Translations under genes and position numbers: made by a program
Assembly (NCBI RefSeq): GCF_009391885.1
Contig: NZ_VZII01000014.1
Location: forward strand, 124,001-188,000
From: Pseudomonas sp. MN1F
GTDB taxonomy: Bacteria > Pseudomonadota > Gammaproteobacteria > Pseudomonadales > Pseudomonadaceae
DNA: 64,000 bases
Reading direction: 5' to 3'
The notes under the pieces: generated by a model
The model's database searches: none
What the model was told of the DNA's origin: nothing
What the model saw: the letters and a program-made list of their open reading frames with translations, nothing else
In this document: positions 36,383 through 44,136 of the stretch, piece after piece
How the letters are laid out: the number at the start of each line of letters is the position of its first letter
How positions within the stretch are numbered: position 1 is the stretch's first letter

Positions 36383-36631
36383 ATGACGCATACCCCTAAC
36401 AAGCTCGGGCTGATCGGTGCTGCACTGATCGGCAGCATGGCCATCGGCAGCCAGGCATTCGCCGTCGAACCTCTCAGCCAGGGTTACCAGCTGGCATCGG
36501 CCAAGGCCCACGGCGAGGGAAAGTGTGGCGAAGGCAAATGTGGCGGCAGTGAAAAGGCCGGCGAGAGCGAAGGCAAGTGTGGTGAAGGCAAGTGCGGTGG
36601 CGATGGCGGTCACGGCAAAAAACAGTCCTGA
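36383..36631 (+). CDS. hvfA: HvfA-like RiPP precursor with four EGKCG motifs
   Basis: 82 residues. A Sec-type signal peptide covers residues 1-27 (ends IGSQAFA). The mature part is low-complexity, rich in Gly, Lys, Glu and Ser, and holds exactly four cysteines (48, 53, 66, 71), each inside an EGKCG motif arranged as two tandem pairs. In the Haemophilus HvfA family the MNIO enzyme converts EGKCG cysteines to oxazolone-thioamide groups that bind copper. That family knowledge, plus the MNIO and partner genes directly downstream, supports calling it a modified copper-binding peptide of the bufferin/HvfA type. GTGGAG precedes the ATG at 36383. A strong hairpin follows the gene. Confidence 0.88.
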   Translation: MTHTPNKLGLIGAALIGSMAIGSQAFAVEPLSQGYQLASAKAHGEGKCGEGKCGGSEKAGESEGKCGEGKCGGDGGHGKKQS

Positions 36632-36650
36632 ATAGAATGCATTGAGAAAT

Positions 36651-36690
36651 GCACCAACGCCCCGTCTGCACGTCAGCCGGGGCGTTGTGC
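36651..36690 (+). terminator. Attenuator-like hairpin between precursor and enzyme genes
   Basis: CAACGCCCCG (36655-36664) and CGGGGCGTTG (36678-36687) make a perfect 10-base stem with a 13-base loop; GCAC/GTGC extend it with one bulge. TTTGTTA follows. Lying 20 bases past the hvfA stop and before hvfB, it probably ends part of the transcripts or protects the 3' end of the precursor mRNA. Confidence 0.72.
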
Positions 36691-36710
36691 TTTGTTATGG
36701 AGACTCGAAG

Positions 36711-37547
36711 ATGAATACCACGCCCATGCACGCCGGCCTCGGCCTGCGTCGCAGCCTGATGCCCGAATTGCTGGCGCTGGAGGAAGGTACGGTGGACTTT
36801 CTGGAATGCGCCCCGGAAAACTGGATCGGCGTCGGCGGTGCCTTGGGGCAGGGGTTGGCTCAACTGGCAGAACGCTTCCCGCTGGCTTGCCACGGCCTTT
36901 CCCTTTCGCTTGGCGGCAGCTTGCCGCTGGACCGTAAACTGCTCGGGCAGATCCGCCAGTTTCTCGATCGCTATCAGGTACGACACTACAGCGAGCATCT
37001 GAGCTATTGCACTGATGACGGCCACCTTTATGACCTGCTGCCGCTTCCCTTCACCGAAGCCGCCGTACGCCAGGTCAGTGCGCGTATTCGCCAGGTGCAG
37101 GACACCTTGCAGCAGCGCATCGCTGTCGAGAACATCAGCTACTACGCCGCCCCCTATCAGGCGATGAGTGAGCTGGAGTTCATCAGGGCAGTGCTCGACG
37201 AGGCCGACTGCGAGCTGCTGCTGGACGTCAACAATGTCTATGTCAATGCCTGCAACCATGGCTACGACGCACAGGCATTTCTCCAGGGCCTTCCGCTGGC
37301 GCGGGTCCGGGGCATGCATCTGGCCGGGCACCATGATCAGGCACCCGACCTCAAGGTCGACACCCATGGAGCCGCAGTCAAGCCGCAGGTCTGGGCGCTG
37401 TTCACGAGTGCCTGCGAGCGTTTTGGCATCCAGCCAACCGTGCTGGAACGCGACTTCAATTACCCGCCCATGACCGAGCTGCTTGCAGAAGTTGCGTGGA
37501 TTCGCGCCGTGCAGCAGGAGGTCGTGCATGCACAGTGCATTGCGTGA
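36711..37547 (+). CDS. hvfB: DUF692 multinuclear non-heme iron oxidase (MNIO), HvfB-like
   Basis: 278 residues, a DUF692 TIM-barrel enzyme. Metal-ligand blocks are visible: SEHLSY (E95, H96), VENISYY (E140, N141), LDVNNVYVN (D172, N174), MHLAGHH (H203, H207), DTHG (H219) and LERD (E246). MNIO enzymes hold two or three irons and use oxygen to modify precursor cysteines. The start at 36711 follows TGGAGACTCG and gives the family length. The stop overlaps the partner gene by 20 bases. The inferred job is to make copper-binding groups on the EGKCG motifs of the upstream peptide, in the cytoplasm before export. Confidence 0.92.
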   Translation: MNTTPMHAGLGLRRSLMPELLALEEGTVDFLECAPENWIGVGGALGQGLAQLAERFPLACHGLSLSLGGSLPLDRKLLGQIRQFLDRYQVRHYSEHLSYCTDDGHLYDLLPLPFTEAAVRQVSARIRQVQDTLQQRIAVENISYYAAPYQAMSELEFIRAVLDEADCELLLDVNNVYVNACNHGYDAQAFLQGLPLARVRGMHLAGHHDQAPDLKVDTHGAAVKPQVWALFTSACERFGIQPTVLERDFNYPPMTELLAEVAWIRAVQQEVVHAQCIA

Positions 37548-38226
37548 ACAACAGTCCTGCCTGGCTCGTCACCTGCGTGACCCGGTACGCCATCCAGCGC
37601 CCGTCGGTATCGAACAAAAACGCCTGAGGCTGTACAGGGAATTGCTCTACGGTGGCATCGAGGCGCTGTTGGCAGGAAGTTTCCCGGTGCTGCGCAAGAC
37701 GTTGGGCGATCAGTGTTGGCATGCGCGCGTGCATGATTTTTATGCCAGCTACCGCTGCCGTACGCCGCTGTTCAGCCAGATAGCCGCTGCTTTCGTCGAT
37801 TACCTCCAAGGCATCGAACCTGACACCCCGTGGCAGCTTGAGCTGGCCCACTACGAGCTGATCGAATCCCAGGTGTACCTGAGCGATGCCGAGGAGCCTG
37901 CGCATGATCCGCAGGGCGACCTTCTACAAGGTGAGCCGCTGTTGTCGAGCACGTCAAAAGTGCTGGCCTATCGTTGGCCGGTGGAACAGATCGGCCCGGC
38001 GTACCAGCCGCTCGAAGCCCCTGCATTACCCACGTTGCTGCTGGTCTATCGCGACGCTGCGCTGCAGGTGCGCTTCGCCCGTCTTTCGCCTATGGCCTAC
38101 CGCTTGCTGGCTGAAGTTCAGGGCACTGGTCGACAGCGCTTGCAGGCACTCGCTGCGGACCTGCGGGAGGGTTTGGCATTGCTCGAAAACCTGCGTGAAC
38201 AAGGTGTTGTGATCGGTACTCGATGA
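37528..38226 (+). CDS. hvfC: DUF2063-type partner protein of the MNIO, HvfC-like
   Basis: 232 residues. The N-terminal part (about 1-95: [59 protein letters not shown]) is the DUF2063 domain, once called a putative DNA-binding domain but now known as the substrate-presenting partner of MNIO enzymes. A longer C-terminal domain, seen in HvfC and BufC, follows. AGGAGGT lies just upstream of the ATG at 37528, inside the 3' end of hvfB, so the two are tightly coupled. It is expected to bind the HvfA leader and bring it to HvfB. A terminator ends the operon. Confidence 0.88.
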   Translation: MHSALREQQSCLARHLRDPVRHPAPVGIEQKRLRLYRELLYGGIEALLAGSFPVLRKTLGDQCWHARVHDFYASYRCRTPLFSQIAAAFVDYLQGIEPDTPWQLELAHYELIESQVYLSDAEEPAHDPQGDLLQGEPLLSSTSKVLAYRWPVEQIGPAYQPLEAPALPTLLLVYRDAALQVRFARLSPMAYRLLAEVQGTGRQRLQALAADLREGLALLENLREQGVVIGTR

Positions 38227-38229
38227 TGC

Positions 38230-38257
38230 CAAAGGGGCTGTCTGGCAGCCCCTTTTC
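38230..38257. terminator. Bidirectional terminator between hvfC and hvfX
   Basis: AAAGGGGCTG and CAGCCCCTTTT form a stem with a TCTGG loop between two converging genes. Plus-strand transcripts end in TTTT, and the minus-strand side ends in a shorter T run. Confidence 0.85.
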
Positions 38258-38261
38258 ATCA

Positions 38262-38759
38262 TCAGCCGTGCAGGCGCTTGCTGATCCAGTGGTCCAGGCT
38301 CAGGCGTCCCGAGCCTTTAAGCAGCAGCGGCAGCAAGGCGACCAGATAAATCAGCGGCAGCTTGAAGTTGCCAAAGCCCTGGTCGGTGATGGCATAACCC
38401 TGTGCCAGTTCTGCCAGGCTTGACCAGTGTGCGGGCCAATGCACTGCCGCAATCGCCACCACGGTCACCACCATCAGCCCGGCCGATGCCAGTCGCGTGC
38501 CCAGGCCAAGCAACAGCAACAGGGGCAGCACCAGCTCCGCCCACATCGACAACTGCCAGTTGAGCTCCGCCGGCAGCACGTTGAAAGGGAACGGGAAGTT
38601 GGCCTGCAAGCCGCTGAACCAGTTGCTGCCGTTGAATTTCTCCCAGCCGGACTCGAAGAACTCCCAGGCCAGGAACAGCCGCAAAGGCAGGTCGGCGCTC
38701 CAGTTGCCAAAGCGATCGACAGTCGTGAGGGTGCGGGTCAGTGTGGTCATTGTGGTCAT
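38262..38759 (-). CDS. hvfX: DoxX-family membrane protein, HvfX-like
   Basis: 165 residues with four helices. [25 protein letters not shown] near the N-terminus and [27 protein letters not shown] in the middle are DoxX-family blocks. DoxX proteins recur beside MNIO/RiPP copper loci, where the name HvfX is used, and probably sit in the inner membrane as an electron or export partner. It is convergent with hvfC rather than in the same operon, so it needs its own promoter. Its start may be 38759 or the in-frame ATG at 38750. The gene ends seven bases from the ferric-reductase-like gene upstream on the same strand, so the two form a transcript. Confidence 0.85.
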   Translation of the reverse strand: MTTMTTLTRTLTTVDRFGNWSADLPLRLFLAWEFFESGWEKFNGSNWFSGLQANFPFPFNVLPAELNWQLSMWAELVLPLLLLLGLGTRLASAGLMVVTVVAIAAVHWPAHWSSLAELAQGYAITDQGFGNFKLPLIYLVALLPLLLKGSGRLSLDHWISKRLHG

Positions 38760-38765
38760 CTCGTT

Positions 38766-39386
38766 TCAGGAAAGGGCAGAGGCCGTGCGGCGTTGCTGCC
38801 GGGCCAGCTTGGCGGTGAGCTTGAAGGCAATGGCGCTGAAGATCAGGGCGAACGCCAGCGGGTACCACCCGCCCTTGGGGGTGCCGTTGTAGAAGGACAG
38901 GCAGAACACCCCGGCCAGCACCCACATGCCGGTGCTGTGCAGGGCTTTCCAGGCTCGGCGGCCGAGCAGGCGCATCGGGGTCTTGAACGAGGTCAGGGTG
39001 AGCAACAGCAGGAACAGGTAGCCGATGCTGCCAGGTAGATTCGAGGTGATCGTCTGCCCGTCCCAGAACAGTTCAGGAAACTGCTGGGCGTAGCGGTAGA
39101 TCAGCAGACCATGCAAGGCATGCGAGAAGGCAAAGGCCAGGCCGACGAAGCGCCGCTCGCGGAGTAACCGGCGGCTGCCGTTGCCAGGCAGCAGGGTAAC
39201 CAGTGACGAGGCCAGGAACGCCAGCAGGAACAACGCGAAAGAGCTGCGTGCGGTGGCGCGGATGGCGCTGAGCAGGCCATCCGCACCGGGCGGATAACTG
39301 AGCAGTACCGCGGCAGTCATGAACAAGGTCAGGCCGGCAAAGGCGGCGAACAGCTTCCAGCCGGAGGGCAGGATGAGCAGCTTCAT
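38766..39386 (-). CDS. Ferric-reductase-like heme membrane protein
   Basis: 206 residues with about six helices. Heme-ligand histidines typical of the YedZ/MsrQ and ferric reductase transmembrane fold appear in FSHALHGLLIYRY and KALHSTGMWVLAG. It is likely a b-type cytochrome moving electrons across the inner membrane. It sits directly upstream of hvfX (six-base gap), so both may supply or remove electrons for the RiPP-copper pathway, possibly reducing Cu(II); that link is inference from the operon. The region between it and the sensor kinase (143 bases) may hold a promoter. Confidence 0.78.
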   Translation of the reverse strand: MKLLILPSGWKLFAAFAGLTLFMTAAVLLSYPPGADGLLSAIRATARSSFALFLLAFLASSLVTLLPGNGSRRLLRERRFVGLAFAFSHALHGLLIYRYAQQFPELFWDGQTITSNLPGSIGYLFLLLLTLTSFKTPMRLLGRRAWKALHSTGMWVLAGVFCLSFYNGTPKGGWYPLAFALIFSAIAFKLTAKLARQQRRTASALS

Positions 39387-39529
39387 GGGTGAGGTCTCCC
39401 GGAGTGTCGTTGTGTGACCGGGAGTGTGCGGGGCGCGGTATCTGCAGAGTGTCAGTCAAAGCGGCTTTGTGTATCGGACTTTAGTTATCGGCGCTGTAGG
39501 CAGGCCGGCCCAGGCCGCCGCTTTGGGCG

Positions 39530-40813
39530 TTACAGCTCGATCTGGGCGCACAACCCGCCGCTTTTGCGGTTGCTCAAGGTCAGCCTGCCGCCCATGGCCT
39601 GGGTCAGTTGCTGGGCGATGGCCAGCCCGAGGCCCGTGCCCCCGGTGCTGCGATTGCGGGAGCTCTCGACCCGGTAGAAGGGCTTGAGCACCTCGTCCAG
39701 CTCTTCGGCGGGAATGCCGGGGCCTTCATCGAGGACCCGAATCAACGTCTTGCCTCGCTCGCGGCTGACCTCAAGCTGTGCCTTGCCGGCAAACTTCAGG
39801 GCGTTGTCCACCAGGTTCACCAGTACCCGGCGCAATGCATGCGGTCGGGTTTCCAGCAGGCTGCCAGTATCGCCGTGGCGCTCCACCTGGGCGCCGCTGT
39901 CCTGGTAATCGAACACCAGGCTGTCGAGGAAGGCGTCGAGGTTGATCCGGCAGGGCGCTTCGGTGTTGATGTCCATGCTGCGGGCGTAGGCCACGCCTTC
40001 GCGGACCAGATGCGCCATGGCGTCCAGGTCATGGCAGAGCTTGTCTTTCTCGACGCCGTCGTCCATCACCTCAACCCGCAGTTTCATGCGCGTGATCGGT
40101 GTTTGCAGGTCGTGGGAAATGGCCGCCAGCAATTGCATTCGCTCTTTGAGGTAGGCGGCGATGCGTGCCTGCAGGGCATTGAACGCCACGGCAGCGTACT
40201 TGACCTCGCGCGGGCCGCTTTCATCCAGCAGCACACCGGGTTTGTCCGGGTCGAGGTTGTCCACGGCCTGGGCCAGGCGGGTCAGCGGGCCGATCGCCAG
40301 GCGCACTGCCAGCCAGGTGCAGAACAGCAGCACACCGAGCTGGATCAGCAGCACCAGTGGCAGCCAGCTTGCCACCGGTGCCGCCGCCGGGGTGACATCG
40401 ATGGTCAGCGGCGCGCCGTCGGACAGGTGCAGGTGCACCTGGAAGTGCTGATCCGGCCCGGGAATACTCTGGAATTTCAGCTGATAGTGCCCGCCGATGG
40501 CCTTGGTGATCGATGCGGCAGCCATGGGCGGGTCGTCACTGGCCATTGGCATGCCCGCCTGGCCCTGGTCCAGGCGGTAGCGGAGCGTGTGGCGTTCAAG
40601 GCGTGGCAGCCAGCTGGCACGCTCGGCCGCGGGGAGGCGCTCCAGAATCGCCATCGAAGTGGTGACATCCTGCTCCAGGTGGCTGAGCATCATCGAGCGG
40701 CTGCTGACATAGCGCTCATAGGCCTGCAGGCTGAACGACAGCCCGTAGGCCAGCACCAGCCCGGTGAAAAAGATCAGGGCCAGGCGCGAGGCGAGGGTAC
40801 GCGGCCATTTCAT
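39530..40813 (-). CDS. Sensor histidine kinase
   Basis: 427 residues. An N-terminal helix (about 8-30) and a second one (about 148-172) bracket a periplasmic sensor region of roughly 115 residues. HAMP follows, then the H box AAISHDLQTPITRM with phospho-accepting H234, and a C-terminal ATP domain (VNLVDNALKFA, DEGPGIP, GTGLGLAIAQQL). Its start overlaps the response regulator stop by four bases (ATGA). The signal is unknown; heavy-metal sensing is plausible from the surrounding genes but the periplasmic part shows no obvious Cys or His-rich metal site. Confidence 0.92.
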   Translation of the reverse strand: MKWPRTLASRLALIFFTGLVLAYGLSFSLQAYERYVSSRSMMLSHLEQDVTTSMAILERLPAAERASWLPRLERHTLRYRLDQGQAGMPMASDDPPMAAASITKAIGGHYQLKFQSIPGPDQHFQVHLHLSDGAPLTIDVTPAAAPVASWLPLVLLIQLGVLLFCTWLAVRLAIGPLTRLAQAVDNLDPDKPGVLLDESGPREVKYAAVAFNALQARIAAYLKERMQLLAAISHDLQTPITRMKLRVEVMDDGVEKDKLCHDLDAMAHLVREGVAYARSMDINTEAPCRINLDAFLDSLVFDYQDSGAQVERHGDTGSLLETRPHALRRVLVNLVDNALKFAGKAQLEVSRERGKTLIRVLDEGPGIPAEELDEVLKPFYRVESSRNRSTGGTGLGLAIAQQLTQAMGGRLTLSNRKSGGLCAQIEL

Positions 40814-41550
40814 GCCGGTGACTCGAGCAGTTGCACGGCCAGCGAGAACACATAGCCCTCGCTGCGCACGGTCTTGATGCAGCTCGGCTCGCGGGCATCG
40901 TCACCCAGGCGCTGGCGCAGGCGGCTGACCAGCAGGTCGATGGAGCGGTCGAAGATGTCGGCTTCGCGGCCCTGGGTCAGGTTCAGCAACTGTTCGCGGC
41001 TGAGCACCCGCTGCGGGTGGTCGAGGAACACCCGCAACAGGCGGTATTCGGCGCCGCTGAGCGCTACCAGGGTGCCTTCGTTGTCCAGCAGGTGGCGGGC
41101 GGTGGTGTCCAGGCGCCATTGGCCGAAGGCAAGCAGGCGGCTACTTTCGCTGATGGTCAGGTTCGGCGGCAGCATGCGCGTGCGGCGCAGCACGGCGTTG
41201 ATGCGCGCCAGCAATTCGCGGGCGGAGAACGGTTTGGTCAGGTAGTCGTCGGCGCCCATTTCCAGGCCGATGATGCGGTCGGTCTCGTCGTTGCGCGCAG
41301 TGAGCATCAACACCGGCGTGTTGCGGTGCTTGCCGGCACGCAGTTCGCGGCACAGCAGCAGGCCGTCGTCGCCGGGCATCATGATGTCGAGAACGATCAG
41401 ATCGACGCTGTTGGCCTCCAGGAAGGCGCGCATCTGCCGGCCGTCGGCAACGATGCTGGTGCGCAGGCCGTTCTTTTTCAGGTAGTTGCCGACCAGTTCG
41501 CGGATCTCACGGTCATCGTCGACGATCAGGATGTGATCGACATGTTCCAT
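40810..41550 (-). CDS. OmpR-family response regulator
   Basis: 246 residues. The receiver domain has the acidic pocket VDDD (about residues 10-13), phospho-acceptor D55 in LIVLDIMMPG and K in DDYLTKPFSARELL. The C-terminal winged-helix domain ends in GEAREPS... CIKTVRSEGYVFSL form, standard for OmpR regulators. It is transcribed first, the kinase overlapping its stop. It is divergent from the DUF2790/thioredoxin pair, with a strong dyad (41631-41655) in the gap, which is the most likely binding site of this regulator. Confidence 0.93.
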   Translation of the reverse strand: MEHVDHILIVDDDREIRELVGNYLKKNGLRTSIVADGRQMRAFLEANSVDLIVLDIMMPGDDGLLLCRELRAGKHRNTPVLMLTARNDETDRIIGLEMGADDYLTKPFSARELLARINAVLRRTRMLPPNLTISESSRLLAFGQWRLDTTARHLLDNEGTLVALSGAEYRLLRVFLDHPQRVLSREQLLNLTQGREADIFDRSIDLLVSRLRQRLGDDAREPSCIKTVRSEGYVFSLAVQLLESPA

Positions 41551-41630
41551 TCGCGGCGTTCCTGTTCAAGGGAGAGTGAGCGCAGTGTACCGAGCGCGTC
41601 GGGGCTTGCCTGTGGGGTTTTGTATTGCAG

Positions 41631-41655
41631 TGTATCTGGCATGGGGGCAGATACA
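41631..41655. promoter_or_regulatory. Perfect dyad between the response regulator and DUF2790 genes
   Basis: TGTATCTG and CAGATACA are exact 8-base reverse complements around a 9-base spacer. The site is 80 bases upstream of the regulator start and 116 before the DUF2790 start, the expected place for an operator controlling both directions. Confidence 0.65.
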
Positions 41656-41771
41656 GGCGCAAGCAAATCACGGGCCGAGGCGACACATGGGAGATACCTG
41701 GCAGGCGTGCAATGGCTCTCGACCGGGGAGCACCGATCCCCACCCCCTAAGTGTTGCAAAGGAGAGATGCC

Positions 41772-42047
41772 ATGAACCTCAAGACTATCGCCAGTGCCAG
41801 CCTGTTCGCCGTGCTCAGCTTCGCTGCCGTTGCCGCCAATGCCAGCACCACATCGATGAACGACGCCAGTGTCATGCAGTACCGCTACGGCGACCATCTG
41901 GATGTGAAGAAAGTGCTGTCGGTGAAAGACGACCACAGCAATGCCTGCGGCCCGGTCAGGACCCGTATGGACTACCTCGACTCCAAAGGCCAGCATGAGA
42001 GCGTCGAATACCGCACCTACGCCACGAGCGGTTGCCATGACAACTGA
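41772..42047 (+). CDS. DUF2790 small secreted protein
   Basis: 91 residues with a signal peptide (MNLKTIASASLFAVLSFAAVAANAS). The mature part, YGDHLDVKKVLSVKDDHSNACGPVRTRMDYLDSKGQHESVEYRTYATSGC, is the DUF2790 domain with its two conserved cysteines, which probably form a disulfide in the periplasm. Several DUF2790 genes in pseudomonads are strongly induced by copper through two-component regulators. The gene is divergent from such a pair here, and its stop overlaps the thioredoxin gene by 11 bases. GGAGA precedes the ATG. Confidence 0.88.
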   Translation: MNLKTIASASLFAVLSFAAVAANASTTSMNDASVMQYRYGDHLDVKKVLSVKDDHSNACGPVRTRMDYLDSKGQHESVEYRTYATSGCHDN

Positions 42048-42576
42048 TCGCCGGCGGCTGTTGAAAGTGGGGGGCATGGGCTTGGCGCTGGTTGGTCTGG
42101 GCCTCGCTGGAGGGCAACTGCTGGCCCGCGACAACTATGGCGCCATGCCGTCGCTGGCTGGCGCCAGCCAATGGCTCAACTCACCGCCACTGGACGCCCC
42201 GGCGCTCAAGGGCAAGGTGGTGCTGGTGGACTTCTGGACCTGGGACTGCATCAACTGCCAGCGCAGCCTGCCGCACGTCAACGACTGGGCACGGCGCTAT
42301 GCCGACCAGGGCCTGGTGGTGGTGGGTGTGCATACGCCCGAGTACGACTACGAGCACGATGTGGGGCAGTTGAAAAGCAAGGTGGCCAGCCTGGGCATCG
42401 CTTACCCGGTGGCGGTGGACAATGATTACCAGGTGTGGAACGCCTGGGGTAACCAGTTCTGGCCAGCGCATTACTTTGTCGATCGGCAAGGGCAGGTGCG
42501 GCATGTGCACTTTGGTGAGGGTGACTATGCCGGGCAGGAGAAAGTCATACAGGCGTTGCTGGATGAGAAAGGTTAG
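42037..42576 (+). CDS. Exported thioredoxin-like protein (DipZ/TlpA type)
   Basis: 179 residues. An N-terminal RRRLLK followed by a hydrophobic stretch suggests a Tat-like export signal or membrane anchor. The domain that follows has LVDFWTWDCINCQRSLPHVNDW with redox pair C71-IN-C74 and the later cis-proline region WPAHYFVDRQGQVRHVHFGEGDY. This is the redoxin domain seen at the end of DipZ. It overlaps the DUF2790 gene, so the two are co-translated. It may keep periplasmic thiols reduced under metal or oxidant stress; the two-component genes next door probably control it. Confidence 0.88.
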   Translation: MTTDRRRLLKVGGMGLALVGLGLAGGQLLARDNYGAMPSLAGASQWLNSPPLDAPALKGKVVLVDFWTWDCINCQRSLPHVNDWARRYADQGLVVVGVHTPEYDYEHDVGQLKSKVASLGIAYPVAVDNDYQVWNAWGNQFWPAHYFVDRQGQVRHVHFGEGDYAGQEKVIQALLDEKG

Positions 42577-42586
42577 ACCTCTGTTG

Positions 42587-42614
42587 CCTCATCGCCGGCA
42601 AGCCGGTGATGAGG
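42587..42614 (+). terminator. Hairpin after the thioredoxin gene
   Basis: CCTCATCGCCGGC and GCCGGTGATGAGG make a 13-base stem (one G-T pair) around AA. It resembles the REP element at 1431 and lies 10 bases past the stop, between two converging genes, so it may end both transcripts. Confidence 0.7.
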
Positions 42615-42625
42615 CCGGGGCAGGT

Positions 42626-43473
42626 TCAGGAGAAACTGGCGAAATGCGCCTGCATCCGCTCGGCATCCGCCTGTTTGCCACTGAACAGCTCGAACGCCTT
42701 CACCGCCTGGAATACTGCCATGTTGCTGCCATCGAGCGTGCGGCAACCTAGTGCCCGTGCTGCTTTCAGCAGTTCGGTCTCCAGCGGGAAATAGATGATT
42801 TCAGCCACCCACAAGCGCGGGTGCAGCAGCTCCACGGGAAGGGGCGTGCCGGGTAACTTGGCCATGCCCACGGGTGTGGTATTGACCAGGCCATCGGCCT
42901 CGGCCACCTCGACCGCCAGGTCCGCGCCAAGTACCGCCCGACCTGGGCCGAAATGGCCGTTGAGGTTATCCACCAGCGCCTGGGCACGCGCCGCATCCAC
43001 TTCGAACAGCACCAGTTGCTCGACACCTTCGCTCAGCAGCGCATGGGCCACCGCCGAGCCAGCGCCGCCAGCGCCCATCTGCACCACGCGCCGGCGCGAC
43101 ACATCCGGCAGGCCACGGCGCAGGCCTTCGGCAAAGCCCAGGCAGTCGGTGTTGTGACCCACCCGCTTGCCGTCCTTGAGTACCACGGTGTTCACCGCGC
43201 CAATGCCGCGGGCCTCGTCCGACAGCTCATCGAGCAACGGCAGGATCGCCTGCTTGAACGGGTAGGTGATGTTGAGCCCGGTGAAGCCGGTGTGCTGAGC
43301 GGCATCGAGCAGTTGTGCCAGGGCGCTGTCCTCCAGCTGGAGCTGGTCGGCGTCGATCAGGCGATAGAGGTAACGCAAGTGCTGGGCGTCGCCTTCGTGT
43401 TCATGCAGGGTGGGGTACGCGACAGCTGGATGCCACGGCCGATCAGGCCGGCAAGGATGGCTGGCTGGGTCAT
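42626..43473 (-). pseudogene. aroE: Shikimate dehydrogenase paralogue, frameshifted near its start
   Basis: The body is a full shikimate dehydrogenase: LNITYPFKQ (catalytic lysine), NTDCLGF (substrate aspartate), MGAGGAGSAVAHALL (NADP binding) and TLDGSNMAVFQA. The conserved N-terminus [21 protein letters not shown] begins at 43473 with AGGAGCC upstream, but runs in another frame; the expected SRTPTLHEHEGD is broken in the GGGG run at 43412-43415, where one base is missing. With it restored the product has about 282 residues. It is coupled to aroQ by an ATGA overlap. As this is one of probably several aroE copies, its loss may be tolerated; a sequencing error in the homopolymer is equally possible. 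Confidence 0.9.
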
Positions 43474-43919
43474 GCGCGTGGCTCCTGAAGCATCTCGGCA
43501 AAGTGGCTCAGGGCCATGCGGTAGCCGTGGCTACCCAGGCCGCAGATAACGCCCACGGCAATCGACGAGACGAACGAGAGGTGGCGGAACGGCTCGCGCT
43601 TGTGCACGTTGGACAGGTGTACTTCGATGACCGGGAGTTCGCTGGCCACCAGGGCGTCGCGGATGGCCACCGAGGTATGGGTCCAGGCACCGGGGTTAAT
43701 CACGATACCGGCACAACGGCCACGGGCGGCATGGATCCAGTCGATCAGTTCGCCTTCGTGGTTGGTCTGGCGGAATTCGATCTCCAGGCCGTGGGCCAGG
43801 GCCGTGTCGGCGCAACCCTGGGCCAGGTCGGCGAGGGTTTCATGGCCATACTGGGTGGGTTCACGGGTCCCCAGCATGTTCAGGTTGGGGCCGTTGAGCA
43901 CGAGAATAAGGGGCTTCAT
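43470..43919 (-). CDS. aroQ: Type II 3-dehydroquinate dehydratase
   Basis: 149 residues from the ATG at 43919; an in-frame ATG at 43928 would add three. Catalytic Y24 ([11 protein letters not shown]), the flexible-loop arginine R19, [10 protein letters not shown] and [17 protein letters not shown] with the active-site histidine are all present. It interconverts 3-dehydroquinate and 3-dehydroshikimate in the cytoplasm. Pairing with an aroE paralogue suggests quinate or shikimate breakdown rather than the housekeeping pathway. Its stop overlaps the aroE start by four bases. Confidence 0.93.
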   Translation of the reverse strand: MKPLILVLNGPNLNMLGTREPTQYGHETLADLAQGCADTALAHGLEIEFRQTNHEGELIDWIHAARGRCAGIVINPGAWTHTSVAIRDALVASELPVIEVHLSNVHKREPFRHLSFVSSIAVGVICGLGSHGYRMALSHFAEMLQEPRA

Positions 43920-44047
43920 GACGGGCATCGCTTTGTTGTTGTTGAATACTCCTATGTTTGTACCGGGTGGTTAATTTCGTCAATTGGCTCAGGTGTCGCA
44001 TGGCGGCAAAGTGGGCGATTATCGAACTTGTCCGGCCAGGCCGGCGG

Positions 44048-44063
44048 ATTACACAATTGTAAT
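44048..44063 (+). promoter_or_regulatory. Dyad upstream of czcCBA
   Basis: ATTACA and TGTAAT are exact reverse complements around CAAT, 74 bases before the czcC start. Dyads of this form are bound by CzcR/CopR-type metal response regulators. The match is by eye and not tested. Confidence 0.5.
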
Positions 44064-44136
44064 GTTCACGCCACCGCCTCGATAACCAGCCCTCCTTACA
44101 GTCCCTCGCCAACGCTTGTCGACGAGGACTCCCGAA

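Noticed and set aside
36480..36600. The repeated GAAGGCAAGTGTGG-like stretch as a CRISPR or satellite repeat
   Set aside because: The repeats encode the EGKCG motifs in frame inside the precursor gene; there are no unique spacers.
42587..42614. Insertion-sequence inverted repeat ends
   Set aside because: The palindrome stands alone with no transposase or target duplication and resembles the REP elements seen elsewhere in the window.
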